Shown here one piece after another: positions 34,222 through 40,361 of a stretch of DNA of 64,000 nucleotides. Both the position numbers and the translations under genes were made by a program. Origin of the DNA: Syntrophales bacterium (lineage in GTDB: Bacteria > Desulfobacterota > Syntrophia > Syntrophales > PHBD01); assembly GCA_035363115.1 (NCBI GenBank), contig DAOSEM010000001.1:1054001-1118000 (forward strand), read 5' to 3'. The notes beneath the pieces were generated by a model, which saw only the letters and a program-made list of their open reading frames with translations, was not told the DNA's origin and did no database searches. Every line of letters starts with the position of its first letter. Positions within the stretch are counted from its first letter, which is position 1.

Positions 34222-34241
34222 CGGCCGGCTCCTGCGGTACA

Positions 34242-34272
34242 AAGCCCCGCCCGCAAGGCGGGGCTTGTTTTT
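34242..34272 (+). terminator. strong Rho-independent terminator of the giant gene
   Basis: A perfect 10-bp stem (34242-34251 with 34257-34266, AAGCCCCGCC / GGCGGGGCTT) closes a 5-base loop and is followed by G and five T (34268-34272). It lies 20 bases after the stop codon of the giant gene, and separates it from the downstream accessory genes. Confidence 0.9.
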
Positions 34273-34313
34273 CGTGGCGGAAGGAAGCAGCGGCGCTGGA
34301 CGGGGATAAGCGG

Positions 34314-35423
34314 ATGGCAGACCTGAAGGCGGAACTCATCCACATTTACATCTCTCCCGCGGGGGAGTTCCATTTCCTCGTGCGGGGAAAGCCTCCGGAG
34401 GCGGCCGCGAGCGGGGGGATGGCCCTCCCGGTCGACAGGAGGATCATCCTGCCTCCCGCCGCCGCAAAGCGGCTGACCCTGGTCCTGGAGGCGGCGGTGG
34501 AGGACTACGAGGCGGAGTTCGGGCCGGCGCCGGAGCCGGGGGAGGGCCGCTCTCCGGCAACGGAACGGCGGCGGATCATCGACTCCGTTCAGGGGGAAAA
34601 GGCCCGCCTGCTCATCGACCGGATCGACGGGCTCGGCGTCCACTACGGGTTCGAGCAGTCCTTCAAGATGCTCCCTGGGACGCTCCTGGGCAACCGCTTC
34701 CTCGCCGGTTTCCACAGGGAGGCGGCCGGAGAGGGCCTCGAAGGGAATCTGGACGGCCTCTGCCGGGCCGTCGGCATGCCCGAGTCCCAGCGGCAGGAAT
34801 TCCTCCGGGGGCTTCCCGAGGCAAACATCGTGCTGTTCGGCTTTGAAGAGGGCGAAGGCTCTTCCCTCTACAAGGCCTACCTGGAATATGGAGCGGAGTT
34901 CCGGCGCGTGATCCGGGAATCGCCGGACGACCCGGGCTCTTTCGTGATCCACCGGGGCTTCAAGTGGGATGCCGGCGACAGTGCCCGACACACGACGGCC
35001 CGCTACGTGTGCCATCCCTCCTGGTCCGTGGAGCGGATTCTCCAGCGGCTGTCGGAGTCCTTCTACGGGGGAGGCCGGAGTCCCGTGTTCGGGATCGTGA
35101 AGGGGATCGTGGAGACGGCCGCCGGGAGGATGCGTCCCGAAGAGCATCTCTACGTGGAGGTGGAGGAGGAGGGGAATCCACGGGTATCCTTCGATCTCAA
35201 CCTGTACCGGGCCAACCTGCTCCTGGGGGAGCTGTACCCGTTCCTGCTCGCGATGTGCCGGCACCTGTCGATCGACGAGGAGACGTTCCTCCGCGCCTAC
35301 GAGCCGGCGAAAAAGTTGATCTTCGGGCATGTTTCCGGCGGAACCGACCGCCGGGGACGGGACTTCCTGACCGTCTACTACGGAGTGAAGGGAAGCTCCC
35401 GCCGCGGACCCGGCGGGCCATGA
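34314..35423 (+). CDS. unknown protein with DUF3467-like N-terminus
   Basis: 369 residues, no signal peptide or membrane segment. The first 85 residues resemble the small DUF3467 family: IHIYISPAGEFHFLV, then ILPPAAAKRLTLVLEAAV and a Glu-x-x-FG ending. They match the stand-alone protein at 39740-40084 (ILNPFAAKRLSLLL). The remaining 270 residues are unrecognised; they include LVLFGFEEGEGSS-like and VSFDLNLYRANLLLG segments and end with LIFGHVSGGTDRRGRDFLTV. The spacing of aromatic beta strands recalls ABBA-type prenyltransferases, but I cannot show homology. It lies 92 bases after the giant gene, beyond a strong terminator, and 62 bases before a radical SAM gene, so it is probably first in a three-gene operon. 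Confidence 0.8.
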   Translation: MADLKAELIHIYISPAGEFHFLVRGKPPEAAASGGMALPVDRRIILPPAAAKRLTLVLEAAVEDYEAEFGPAPEPGEGRSPATERRRIIDSVQGEKARLLIDRIDGLGVHYGFEQSFKMLPGTLLGNRFLAGFHREAAGEGLEGNLDGLCRAVGMPESQRQEFLRGLPEANIVLFGFEEGEGSSLYKAYLEYGAEFRRVIRESPDDPGSFVIHRGFKWDAGDSARHTTARYVCHPSWSVERILQRLSESFYGGGRSPVFGIVKGIVETAAGRMRPEEHLYVEVEEEGNPRVSFDLNLYRANLLLGELYPFLLAMCRHLSIDEETFLRAYEPAKKLIFGHVSGGTDRRGRDFLTVYYGVKGSSRRGPGGP

Positions 35424-35485
35424 GGGGACATTCGTGAGGAAACCCGGGACGTTCCGGATTTCCCGCGGGGAGGACGGAGAGGATC

Positions 35486-36430
35486 GTGGAGCGCAAGGTT
35501 CCGGTGGGGCGCGTCGACCTGACGCAGTACATCGTCGTCTCCGTCTGGTTCGGCTGTAACAACGCCTGCAGCATCTGCATGCTCTCGGACATCCGGGGGA
35601 CGCTGCCTCCCATCGGCTTCAACCGGTACCGGGAGATCATCCGCGACGTCGTCCGGGAAGAGCGCTTCGAGAACCTGATCCTCTCCGGCGCGGAAGCCAC
35701 GACCTTTGAAGAACTGGACCGGTACGTCCGCTTCGCCGCGTCCTTCGACCGGTTCCGGAAGATCCAGGTCCAGACGAACGGCCGTCGCCTCGCCGACCGT
35801 CGCTACCTGGACAGCCTCATCGCCTGCGGTGTGAATGAGTTCTTCGTCAGCGTCCACGGGGTCGAGGGAGTCCACGACACGATCACCGGCGTGGCGGGAT
35901 CGTTCCGGGAGACCCTGGCGGGGCTCCGGAACCTGGAGGCCTACAAGGGCGTGAACGTGATTACCAACACGGTCCTGAACCGGGTCAACATGGGCGTGCT
36001 CCCTTCGCTGATGTCGTTCCTGGCGGGCCTCGGGACCAGCGAGATTCACCTCTGGAATCTCTTCCCCATGGGGGAAACGGACCGGCGCGACCTCCTGGTG
36101 GGGATCCCGGAGTTTCTGGAGATCCTGCCGGGCGTTCTGGATGCGGTTGGCCCCTCGGGCAAGCCCCTGGTCCTGAAGAGCTTTCCCGAATGCCTGCGGG
36201 CGGGGCCGCCGGCCGTCTTCGACGACTGGTTTCCCGTGACGGTGCTGCCGAACCGCTTCTGGCAGGAATTCGGCCGGAGCGGCTTCGGGACCTGTGTCCA
36301 CCGGGAGGCATGCGGGGCCCGGGAATGTTGGGGGCTCTCCAACGCCTATCTCAGGAAATTCGGGGACGAGCGGGAGCTGCTGTCGCCTCTGGGCGGGCGG
36401 GACGACGCACGGCCCCGGGGAGCGGATTGA
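35486..36430 (+). CDS. radical SAM enzyme
   Basis: 314-residue radical SAM protein that would use a [4Fe-4S] cluster and S-adenosylmethionine to start radical chemistry in the cytoplasm. The cluster motif is CNNACSIC, Cys24/Cys28/Cys31 (CX3CX2C), followed by the Gly-rich strand LILSGAEATTFEEL and IQVQTNGRRL typical of the barrel. Near the C-terminus lie further cysteines (CVHREACGARECWGL) that could bind an auxiliary cluster, as in SPASM/Twitch-type enzymes. The start is a GTG with a GGAGAGGA site. The gene lies 9 bases before the next one and most likely shares its transcript. Substrate unknown; candidates are a small molecule or a peptide in this locus. Confidence 0.9.
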   Translation: MERKVPVGRVDLTQYIVVSVWFGCNNACSICMLSDIRGTLPPIGFNRYREIIRDVVREERFENLILSGAEATTFEELDRYVRFAASFDRFRKIQVQTNGRRLADRRYLDSLIACGVNEFFVSVHGVEGVHDTITGVAGSFRETLAGLRNLEAYKGVNVITNTVLNRVNMGVLPSLMSFLAGLGTSEIHLWNLFPMGETDRRDLLVGIPEFLEILPGVLDAVGPSGKPLVLKSFPECLRAGPPAVFDDWFPVTVLPNRFWQEFGRSGFGTCVHREACGARECWGLSNAYLRKFGDERELLSPLGGRDDARPRGAD

Positions 36431-36439
36431 GGAGCGTTC

Positions 36440-37300
36440 ATGGACCGGCTCGAAATCATGACAGCGGGGGAGCCCTTCTTCAACTACTGCCTGTGGCAGT
36501 ACGACCCGGCGGCTCCCTGGGAAGGCAAGATGCGGTCGGCGAACCTGCTCTTCCACTCTTTCGAGTACGCCGGGGCCGACGGGCGGATGCTCGATCTGGT
36601 GGACCATATCCGGAACGGCATCGGCCCCTCCATGAGCGTCTGGGGCGTGAAGCGGGCGGGGGATCGGATCGGCTGGGAATACTATTTCTACGACTACCGG
36701 AGGCGGGAGCGGCAGCGGTCCGCCACGAGGGTACTCCGGGCGATGGCGCCCCTGGTCGGATCCACGGCGGCCCTCAACGAGGATCATCCCTATTTCATGT
36801 TTTCCCTCGACATCGACGACGCGCTGGTATCGGGAGCCCGGGATCTGGACGAGATCCACATGTACATCGGCAACCCCGGGAGCGCCGTCTCCTCGGGCAT
36901 CTGCTATGCCATCACCCCGTCGGGCTCCCGCCTGGAGAACTTCTACTTCTTCTTCGACGCGGGAAAACACCGGCAGGACATCCTGGCCAAGATCGCCTGC
37001 TCCGCCCAGATCGATGCGACGGCCCTGGACCTCGAGGCGATCTACCGTCCGGAGCTCCGGGACTGCCGGACCGTCTGCCTGGCCAACAAGCCGCGGAGCG
37101 ACTGCATCTATTTCTCCGGCATCACCGTGGACCAGTTGATCTTTTTCATGAACTGGCTGGAGTATCCGCGGGGGCTCCGCTCCTTCGTGGAGGAGAACCG
37201 GTCTCAACTCGATCACCTGCTGTACGACGTCGGATTCGACTACCGGATGGAAGATGGGCGGTTACGGATCGACAAGAGCGGTTACTACGGGATTTTCTAG
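36440..37300 (+). CDS. unknown protein next to the radical SAM gene
   Basis: 286 residues, soluble, no recognised family. It has well-formed alternating beta segments rich in aromatic residues, for example GWEYYFYDYRRRER, YFMFSLDIDDAL, IHMYIGNPGSAVSSGICYAI, NFYFFFDAGKH and SDCIYFSGITVDQLIFF. The strand/helix rhythm again recalls the ABBA prenyltransferase barrel (LynF/TruF/PagF type), for example an IDL-strand followed by a short MYI strand and a C-terminal YFSGI-like strand. This is only an impression. The start has GAGG 6 bases before the ATG. It follows the radical SAM gene by 9 bases, so the two proteins probably act together. Confidence 0.8.
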   Translation: MDRLEIMTAGEPFFNYCLWQYDPAAPWEGKMRSANLLFHSFEYAGADGRMLDLVDHIRNGIGPSMSVWGVKRAGDRIGWEYYFYDYRRRERQRSATRVLRAMAPLVGSTAALNEDHPYFMFSLDIDDALVSGARDLDEIHMYIGNPGSAVSSGICYAITPSGSRLENFYFFFDAGKHRQDILAKIACSAQIDATALDLEAIYRPELRDCRTVCLANKPRSDCIYFSGITVDQLIFFMNWLEYPRGLRSFVEENRSQLDHLLYDVGFDYRMEDGRLRIDKSGYYGIF

Positions 37301-37307
37301 AGTCATG

Positions 37308-37444
37308 GCGCAGGGGGCTGCCACGGGGGCTCCCGCCGTCGCGGCCTTTTTTTCCACGATCCATCGTCGACGACCAGGAAGGCTGGAGGGATGGAAAAAA
37401 AGTCCTGATCGCTCCTCTGGGAACCCCCGGTCGCGCCCCCGCGG
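37308..37444 (+). repeat. dyad repeat family, copy A
   Basis: Left arm starts GCGCAGGGGGCTGCCACGGG and continues into CTCCCGCCGTCGCGG. A central perfect stem follows, CTTTTTTTCCA (37346-37356) with TGGAAAAAAAG (37392-37402). The right arm is CTGATCGCTCCTCTGGGAAC followed by CCCCGGTCGCGCCCCCGCGG. The arms themselves can pair (GCAGGGGGC with GCCCCCGC), giving a long hairpin. It starts 7 bases after the stop codon of 36440-37300. A 23-base exact duplicate of its left end lies at 37531-37553. Confidence 0.75.
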
Positions 37445-37472
37445 ATGGGAGGTTGGGGAGAAAAATGCGGCC

Positions 37473-37512
37473 CGGGATTTCGGGCGCCTTGCATTCAACC
37501 CTTTTTGAGCAG
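37473..37512 (+). repeat. 40-base dispersed repeat, copy 1
   Basis: Forty bases with the core TTCGGGCGCCTTGCAT, then C-ACC-TTTTTGA-CAG. It matches 47317-47356 with 5 differences in 40 and no gaps. Both copies lie in repeat-filled gaps. Confidence 0.7.
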
Positions 37513-37573
37513 TACGCGGGTTCGAGGATGATGGCGCAGGGGGCTGCCACGGGAACGAAGACCTTGATGGGAT

Positions 37574-37752
37574 GGGAGGGGGACTTCCCTCGCGCTCAGG
37601 AGCGTTTTTCCGACCCTGCAACGTCTCGCTCCGCTGCAAAGTCATAACTCGCGCCCAGGGGCGCTCAGACAGATGACTTTGCGGGCGCTGCGCTGCGACG
37701 GCAGGGTGCCCCGAAAAAGCCGCTATTCGCGCTCCGGGAAGCCCCCTCTCCC
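37574..37752. repeat. 180-base imperfect palindrome
   Basis: Outer arms GGGAGGGGG (37574-37582) and CCCCCTCTCCC (37742-37752) enclose further matching steps: CTTCCC with GGGAAG, TTTTTC with GAAAAA, ACCCTGC with GCAGGGT, and an exact inner stem GCAAAGTCAT (37636-37645) / ATGACTTTGC (37673-37682). The tip is GCGCCC-AG-GGGCGC. There is no coding potential of its own. It could act as a transcription barrier or a structured RNA. Confidence 0.6.
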
Positions 37753-37763
37753 GGACGAACGTT

Positions 37764-37895
37764 CGCGGGGGCGCGACCGGGGGTTCCCAGAAGAGCAATC
37801 AGAAAACGTTTCCGGACCACTGGCTCATCGGTTTCAGAAGGCGAAGAGCGGAAACGTTTTCGCGACAGCGGGAGCCCCCGTGGCAGCCCCCGCGC
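37764..37895 (-). repeat. dyad repeat family, copy C (reverse orientation)
   Basis: Read on the - strand it has the same arms as copies A and B, from GGGGGCTGCCACGGGGGCTC through to CCCCCGGTCGCGCCCCCGC. The central 13-bp stem is perfect: 37802-37814 (GAAAACGTTTCCG) with 37849-37861. It lies just after the end of the - strand gene 37911-38549, in the same orientation as that gene. Confidence 0.75.
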
Positions 37896-37910
37896 CCCGG
37901 ATGAAGCGGA

Positions 37911-38549
37911 TCAATCGTGGCGGCGGCGGTCGTTATCGGGAAAGCGTTCTATGATCGCCTCGAGGGCCTGGCGGACCAGGGTGTCGAAATCGGTCCGGCC
38001 GTCGAGGGTGACGTCGGCGCGGAGAGGCACCCGCTCCCGCTGCATCTGGAGCATCCGGCTCACGATGCGGAGGTAGTTGTCGAGGTAGCCGCCGAGCCAG
38101 GCGATGAAGGCCCGGGCGTCATGCTCTCCACCCGTCATCGGGAAGAGGGCCGTGAATTCCCGGATCTTCCGGGCCAGGGCCACATCCGGGGGCGTGTCGA
38201 CCCAGACCAGGAGGTCGATGAGGGGGGCCGTCGCCGCGTGCTCGCGCCCGAGGGGCGTCTCCAGGACGATCCAGCGCCCCGCCGTGATGGGAGAGCCGGT
38301 CCGCGGATCCATGGCGGATTCGCCCCGCTTCAGCCGGGACAGGGCCTCCGCGAGTCCGGGGACGTTCAGGTCGTCGATACGCGCGCCGTCGTCGATCCAG
38401 CGCTCGACGTCGCCGGCGGATCCGCGGGTGGCCTGTTCGAAGTGGTCGTAACTGATCAGGGAGGCATCCCCCAGGCCGGATGCGATGGCCGTTGAGAGGG
38501 ATGTCTTTCCTCCCCCGACGGGTGCCGCGATGGCGATGACGGGTATCAT
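37911..38549 (-). CDS. P-loop nucleoside kinase-like protein
   Basis: 212-residue soluble P-loop NTPase resembling uridine kinase/phosphoribulokinase-type enzymes. The Walker A motif is APVGGGKTS (Lys15), followed by SLISYDHFEQ where such kinases place the substrate-binding Asp. A second acidic strand, PLIDLLVWVDTPPDVALARKI, is typical of the nucleotide kinase fold. An upstream Met at 38594 exists, but the Met at 38549 is preferred because GGAG lies 5 bases before it and the P-loop follows directly. It diverges from the methyltransferase gene with only about 40 bases between the start codons. Substrate unknown. Confidence 0.8.
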   Translation of the reverse strand: MIPVIAIAAPVGGGKTSLSTAIASGLGDASLISYDHFEQATRGSAGDVERWIDDGARIDDLNVPGLAEALSRLKRGESAMDPRTGSPITAGRWIVLETPLGREHAATAPLIDLLVWVDTPPDVALARKIREFTALFPMTGGEHDARAFIAWLGGYLDNYLRIVSRMLQMQRERVPLRADVTLDGRTDFDTLVRQALEAIIERFPDNDRRRHD

Positions 38550-38587
38550 GCGGACTCCATAATGGGAAAGGGGATTTGTTGAACGGA

Positions 38588-39625
38588 ATGACACTGCACG
38601 GCCCGAACCGGGAGTTCGATCATCTCTGCGTGGACGATTTTCTGCCGGATCTCCTGGCCGCCCGGTGCCTCGGCACGGCCTTCGAAAGCGGCCTTATCGA
38701 CGATTTCCTGGCGCGCGAAACGGCCTCCCCGGAGGAGTTGGCGGACCGGTTCGGGGCGGACCGGCGGGGCATGGCGCTGCTTCTGGACCAGCTTCTGGCA
38801 AACCGGGTCCTCGTCGATCGCGGAGGCCGCTTCGGGCTGTCGGAGGCGTTTCTCCACTCCCTGTCCTACCGGGATCTCCTGGAGTTGAAGCTGGAGCTGG
38901 CGAACTTCTGCGCCTTCGACGTCCTGAGCCTGTTTCCGGACCTTGTCTTTCGCCCCCGGGAGTTTGCAGGGAAATCCGGCTTTTACGGGCTGTTTGCCTA
39001 CGACCGGTGCTTCGAGCGGAGCGAGGAGGCCGTCCGGACGGCCCGGCGCTGGATGCGGATCACCACGGTGCTGACGAAGTACGAGGCCCGGGCATGCCTG
39101 AAGTACCACGATTTCGGAGGATGCCGGCGCATCCTGGACGTGGGCGGAAACAGCGGGGAATTTGCACTCAGGATCTGCAGGAGCCATCCCGGCGTTGAGG
39201 CCGTGGTCTTCGACCTGCCGCTGGTCTGCGAGATCGGCTCGGCCCACCTGCAGGCGGAGCCGGAGGCGCCCCGGATCTCCTTCGTGAAGGGCAACGCCCT
39301 CGTCGACGACTGGCCCGGCGGCTTCGACCTGGTCAGCTTCAAGTCGATGCTCCATGACTGGCCGGACGACCTGGCGGGAGAGCTGCTCGCCCGGGCCGCG
39401 GGTGCCCTCCGCCCGGGCGGAACGGTGCTCATCTTCGAGCGGAGTCCCCTTTCGCCCGGCGGAGGTCCGCTTCCCTATTCCCTGATTCCGTTTCTGCTCT
39501 TCCATCACAGTTTCCGCCCGCCCGGCTTCTATGCGGACCGCCTGCGGGCCCTCGGCTTCTGCAGGGTGGAGATCCGGAAAATCGACCTGGAGATGCCCTT
39601 CCATCTCGTGACGGGCACCCGCTGA
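38588..39625 (+). CDS. SAM-dependent O-methyltransferase
   Basis: 345-residue enzyme of the class that includes plant-type and CrtF-like O-methyltransferases. The N-terminal third is a winged-helix dimerisation domain (SPEELADRFGADRRGMALLL, then FGLSEA). The catalytic domain has motif I RILDVGGNSGEFA at about 182-195, the acidic VVFDLPLV, and SFKSMLHDWPDDLAGELL followed by LRPGGTVLIFE, where the His before Asp-Trp is the usual general base. An ATG at 38588 is used here. A TTG at 38576 preceded by AAGGGG would add four residues and cannot be excluded. It is divergent from a kinase-like gene and precedes the DUF3467 gene, which has its own promoter-like sequence. Acceptor unknown. Confidence 0.88.
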   Translation: MTLHGPNREFDHLCVDDFLPDLLAARCLGTAFESGLIDDFLARETASPEELADRFGADRRGMALLLDQLLANRVLVDRGGRFGLSEAFLHSLSYRDLLELKLELANFCAFDVLSLFPDLVFRPREFAGKSGFYGLFAYDRCFERSEEAVRTARRWMRITTVLTKYEARACLKYHDFGGCRRILDVGGNSGEFALRICRSHPGVEAVVFDLPLVCEIGSAHLQAEPEAPRISFVKGNALVDDWPGGFDLVSFKSMLHDWPDDLAGELLARAAGALRPGGTVLIFERSPLSPGGGPLPYSLIPFLLFHHSFRPPGFYADRLRALGFCRVEIRKIDLEMPFHLVTGTR

Positions 39626-39665
39626 CCGCGGATCCGGGGTGGCCGTCCGGAGGCCCACCGACCGG

Positions 39666-39692
39666 TTGACACGGCGTATGCAGTCATATAAG
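39666..39692 (+). promoter_or_regulatory. sigma70-like promoter for the DUF3467 gene
   Basis: TTGACA at 39666-39671 is a perfect -35 match. TATAAG at 39687-39692 is a five-of-six -10 match with a 15-base spacer; TAAGAA two bases on gives a 17-base spacer. This A/T-rich island (39680-39740) stands out in very G+C-rich surroundings and leads to a strong ribosome site, GAGGAGG, before the ATG at 39740. Confidence 0.55.
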
Positions 39693-39739
39693 AAAATTGG
39701 ACAAAAGAGAATCCTGCAAATCCTGTTGAGGAGGAAAAC

Positions 39740-40084
39740 ATGGCACAGAAAAACGAGAAGACCGTTCAGGCATCCCTTCCCGGGGCCGATGCGGATAATG
39801 TCAAGGCGACGATCCGCTGGGACGTCGCCAAGATGCAGACGACCTACGCCAACGTGTGCAACGTATCCAGCACGAAGGAGGAGTTCACGCTCCTGTTCGG
39901 CATCAACAAGACCTGGAATCCCGAGCAGCGCGAATTGACGGTGGACATCAGCGACCGCGTCATCCTGAATCCCTTCGCGGCCAAGCGTCTCTCCCTCCTG
40001 CTCCGGAACATCGTCCGGCAGCACGAGAGCCGCTTCGGCGAGATCCAGCTGGAAGCCGGCGAAAAGCCGGAGGAGAACGCATAA
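39740..40084 (+). CDS. DUF3467-family small protein
   Basis: 114 residues, soluble. It has the family hallmarks: YANVCNVSSTKEEFTLLFG in the middle (about 36-54), then ISDRVILNPFAAKRLSLLL and a C-terminal helix ending SRFGEI. DUF3467 proteins are about 100 residues long and have no established biochemical role. It has a strong GAGGAGG ribosome site, its own promoter-like sequence and a terminator-like hairpin right after it, so it is probably a well-expressed single-gene unit. It lies directly before the secretion operon, and a diverged copy is fused to the protein at 34314-35423. The family may thus be linked to this locus, perhaps as a chaperone or regulator (guess). Confidence 0.87.
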   Translation: MAQKNEKTVQASLPGADADNVKATIRWDVAKMQTTYANVCNVSSTKEEFTLLFGINKTWNPEQRELTVDISDRVILNPFAAKRLSLLLRNIVRQHESRFGEIQLEAGEKPEENA

Positions 40085-40100
40085 CCGGCGGGAGAAACCC

Positions 40101-40156
40101 ACTGCCTGCCGGGGGCCGACCTGGCTCCCCGGCAGGCGGTTTGCCCGCTTCTTTTC
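40101..40156 (+). terminator. terminator hairpin after the DUF3467 gene
   Basis: A 14-bp stem (ACTGCCTGCCGGGG at 40101-40114 with CCCCGGCAGGCGGT at 40127-40140, one G-T pair) encloses a 12-base loop and starts 16 bases after the stop codon. The following tract is T-rich but interrupted (CTTCTTTTC). The rest of the gap up to 40361 holds no gene. Confidence 0.6.
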
Positions 40157-40253
40157 GCCATTCACCCGTCTTGTCCGAGTCCGCCACGCCGGGCGGCCGC
40201 CAGCGGCGTCCCGGTGCCGGCCGTTCATCGATGCCAGGCCGTCCCATGTGCTT

Positions 40254-40296
40254 CCCGGGAAACGCCCCGCCCGTCCGCCGGATCCCGTTTCCCGGG
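40254..40296 (+). promoter_or_regulatory. inverted repeat upstream of the secretion operon (possible operator)
   Basis: CCCGGGAAACG (40254-40264) and CGTTTCCCGGG (40286-40296) are exact inverted repeats of 11 bases separated by 21. The left copy overlaps the 10-base palindrome TTCCCGGGAA. The dyad ends 65 bases before the first gene of the operon, where an operator or leader hairpin would be expected. No clear -35/-10 is visible beside it. Confidence 0.4.
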
Positions 40297-40361
40297 GAGG
40301 AATTTTCCGGGAATGACCCGGTCGAGACAGGCCGTTCCAGGACCGAAGCAGGGAACCGAGA

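Noticed and set aside
34050..34221. C-terminal segment considered as a PEP-CTERM or LPXTG-type sorting signal.
   Set aside because: It has a hydrophobic stretch and a basic tail, but no PEP, LPXTG or similar recognition motif before the stretch, and the basic tail is unusually long. Kept only as a separate observation.
37308..37895. Dyad elements considered as integron attC sites or insertion-sequence ends.
   Set aside because: No integrase or transposase is present in the window, no attC core-site consensus can be seen, and no target-site duplications flank the copies.
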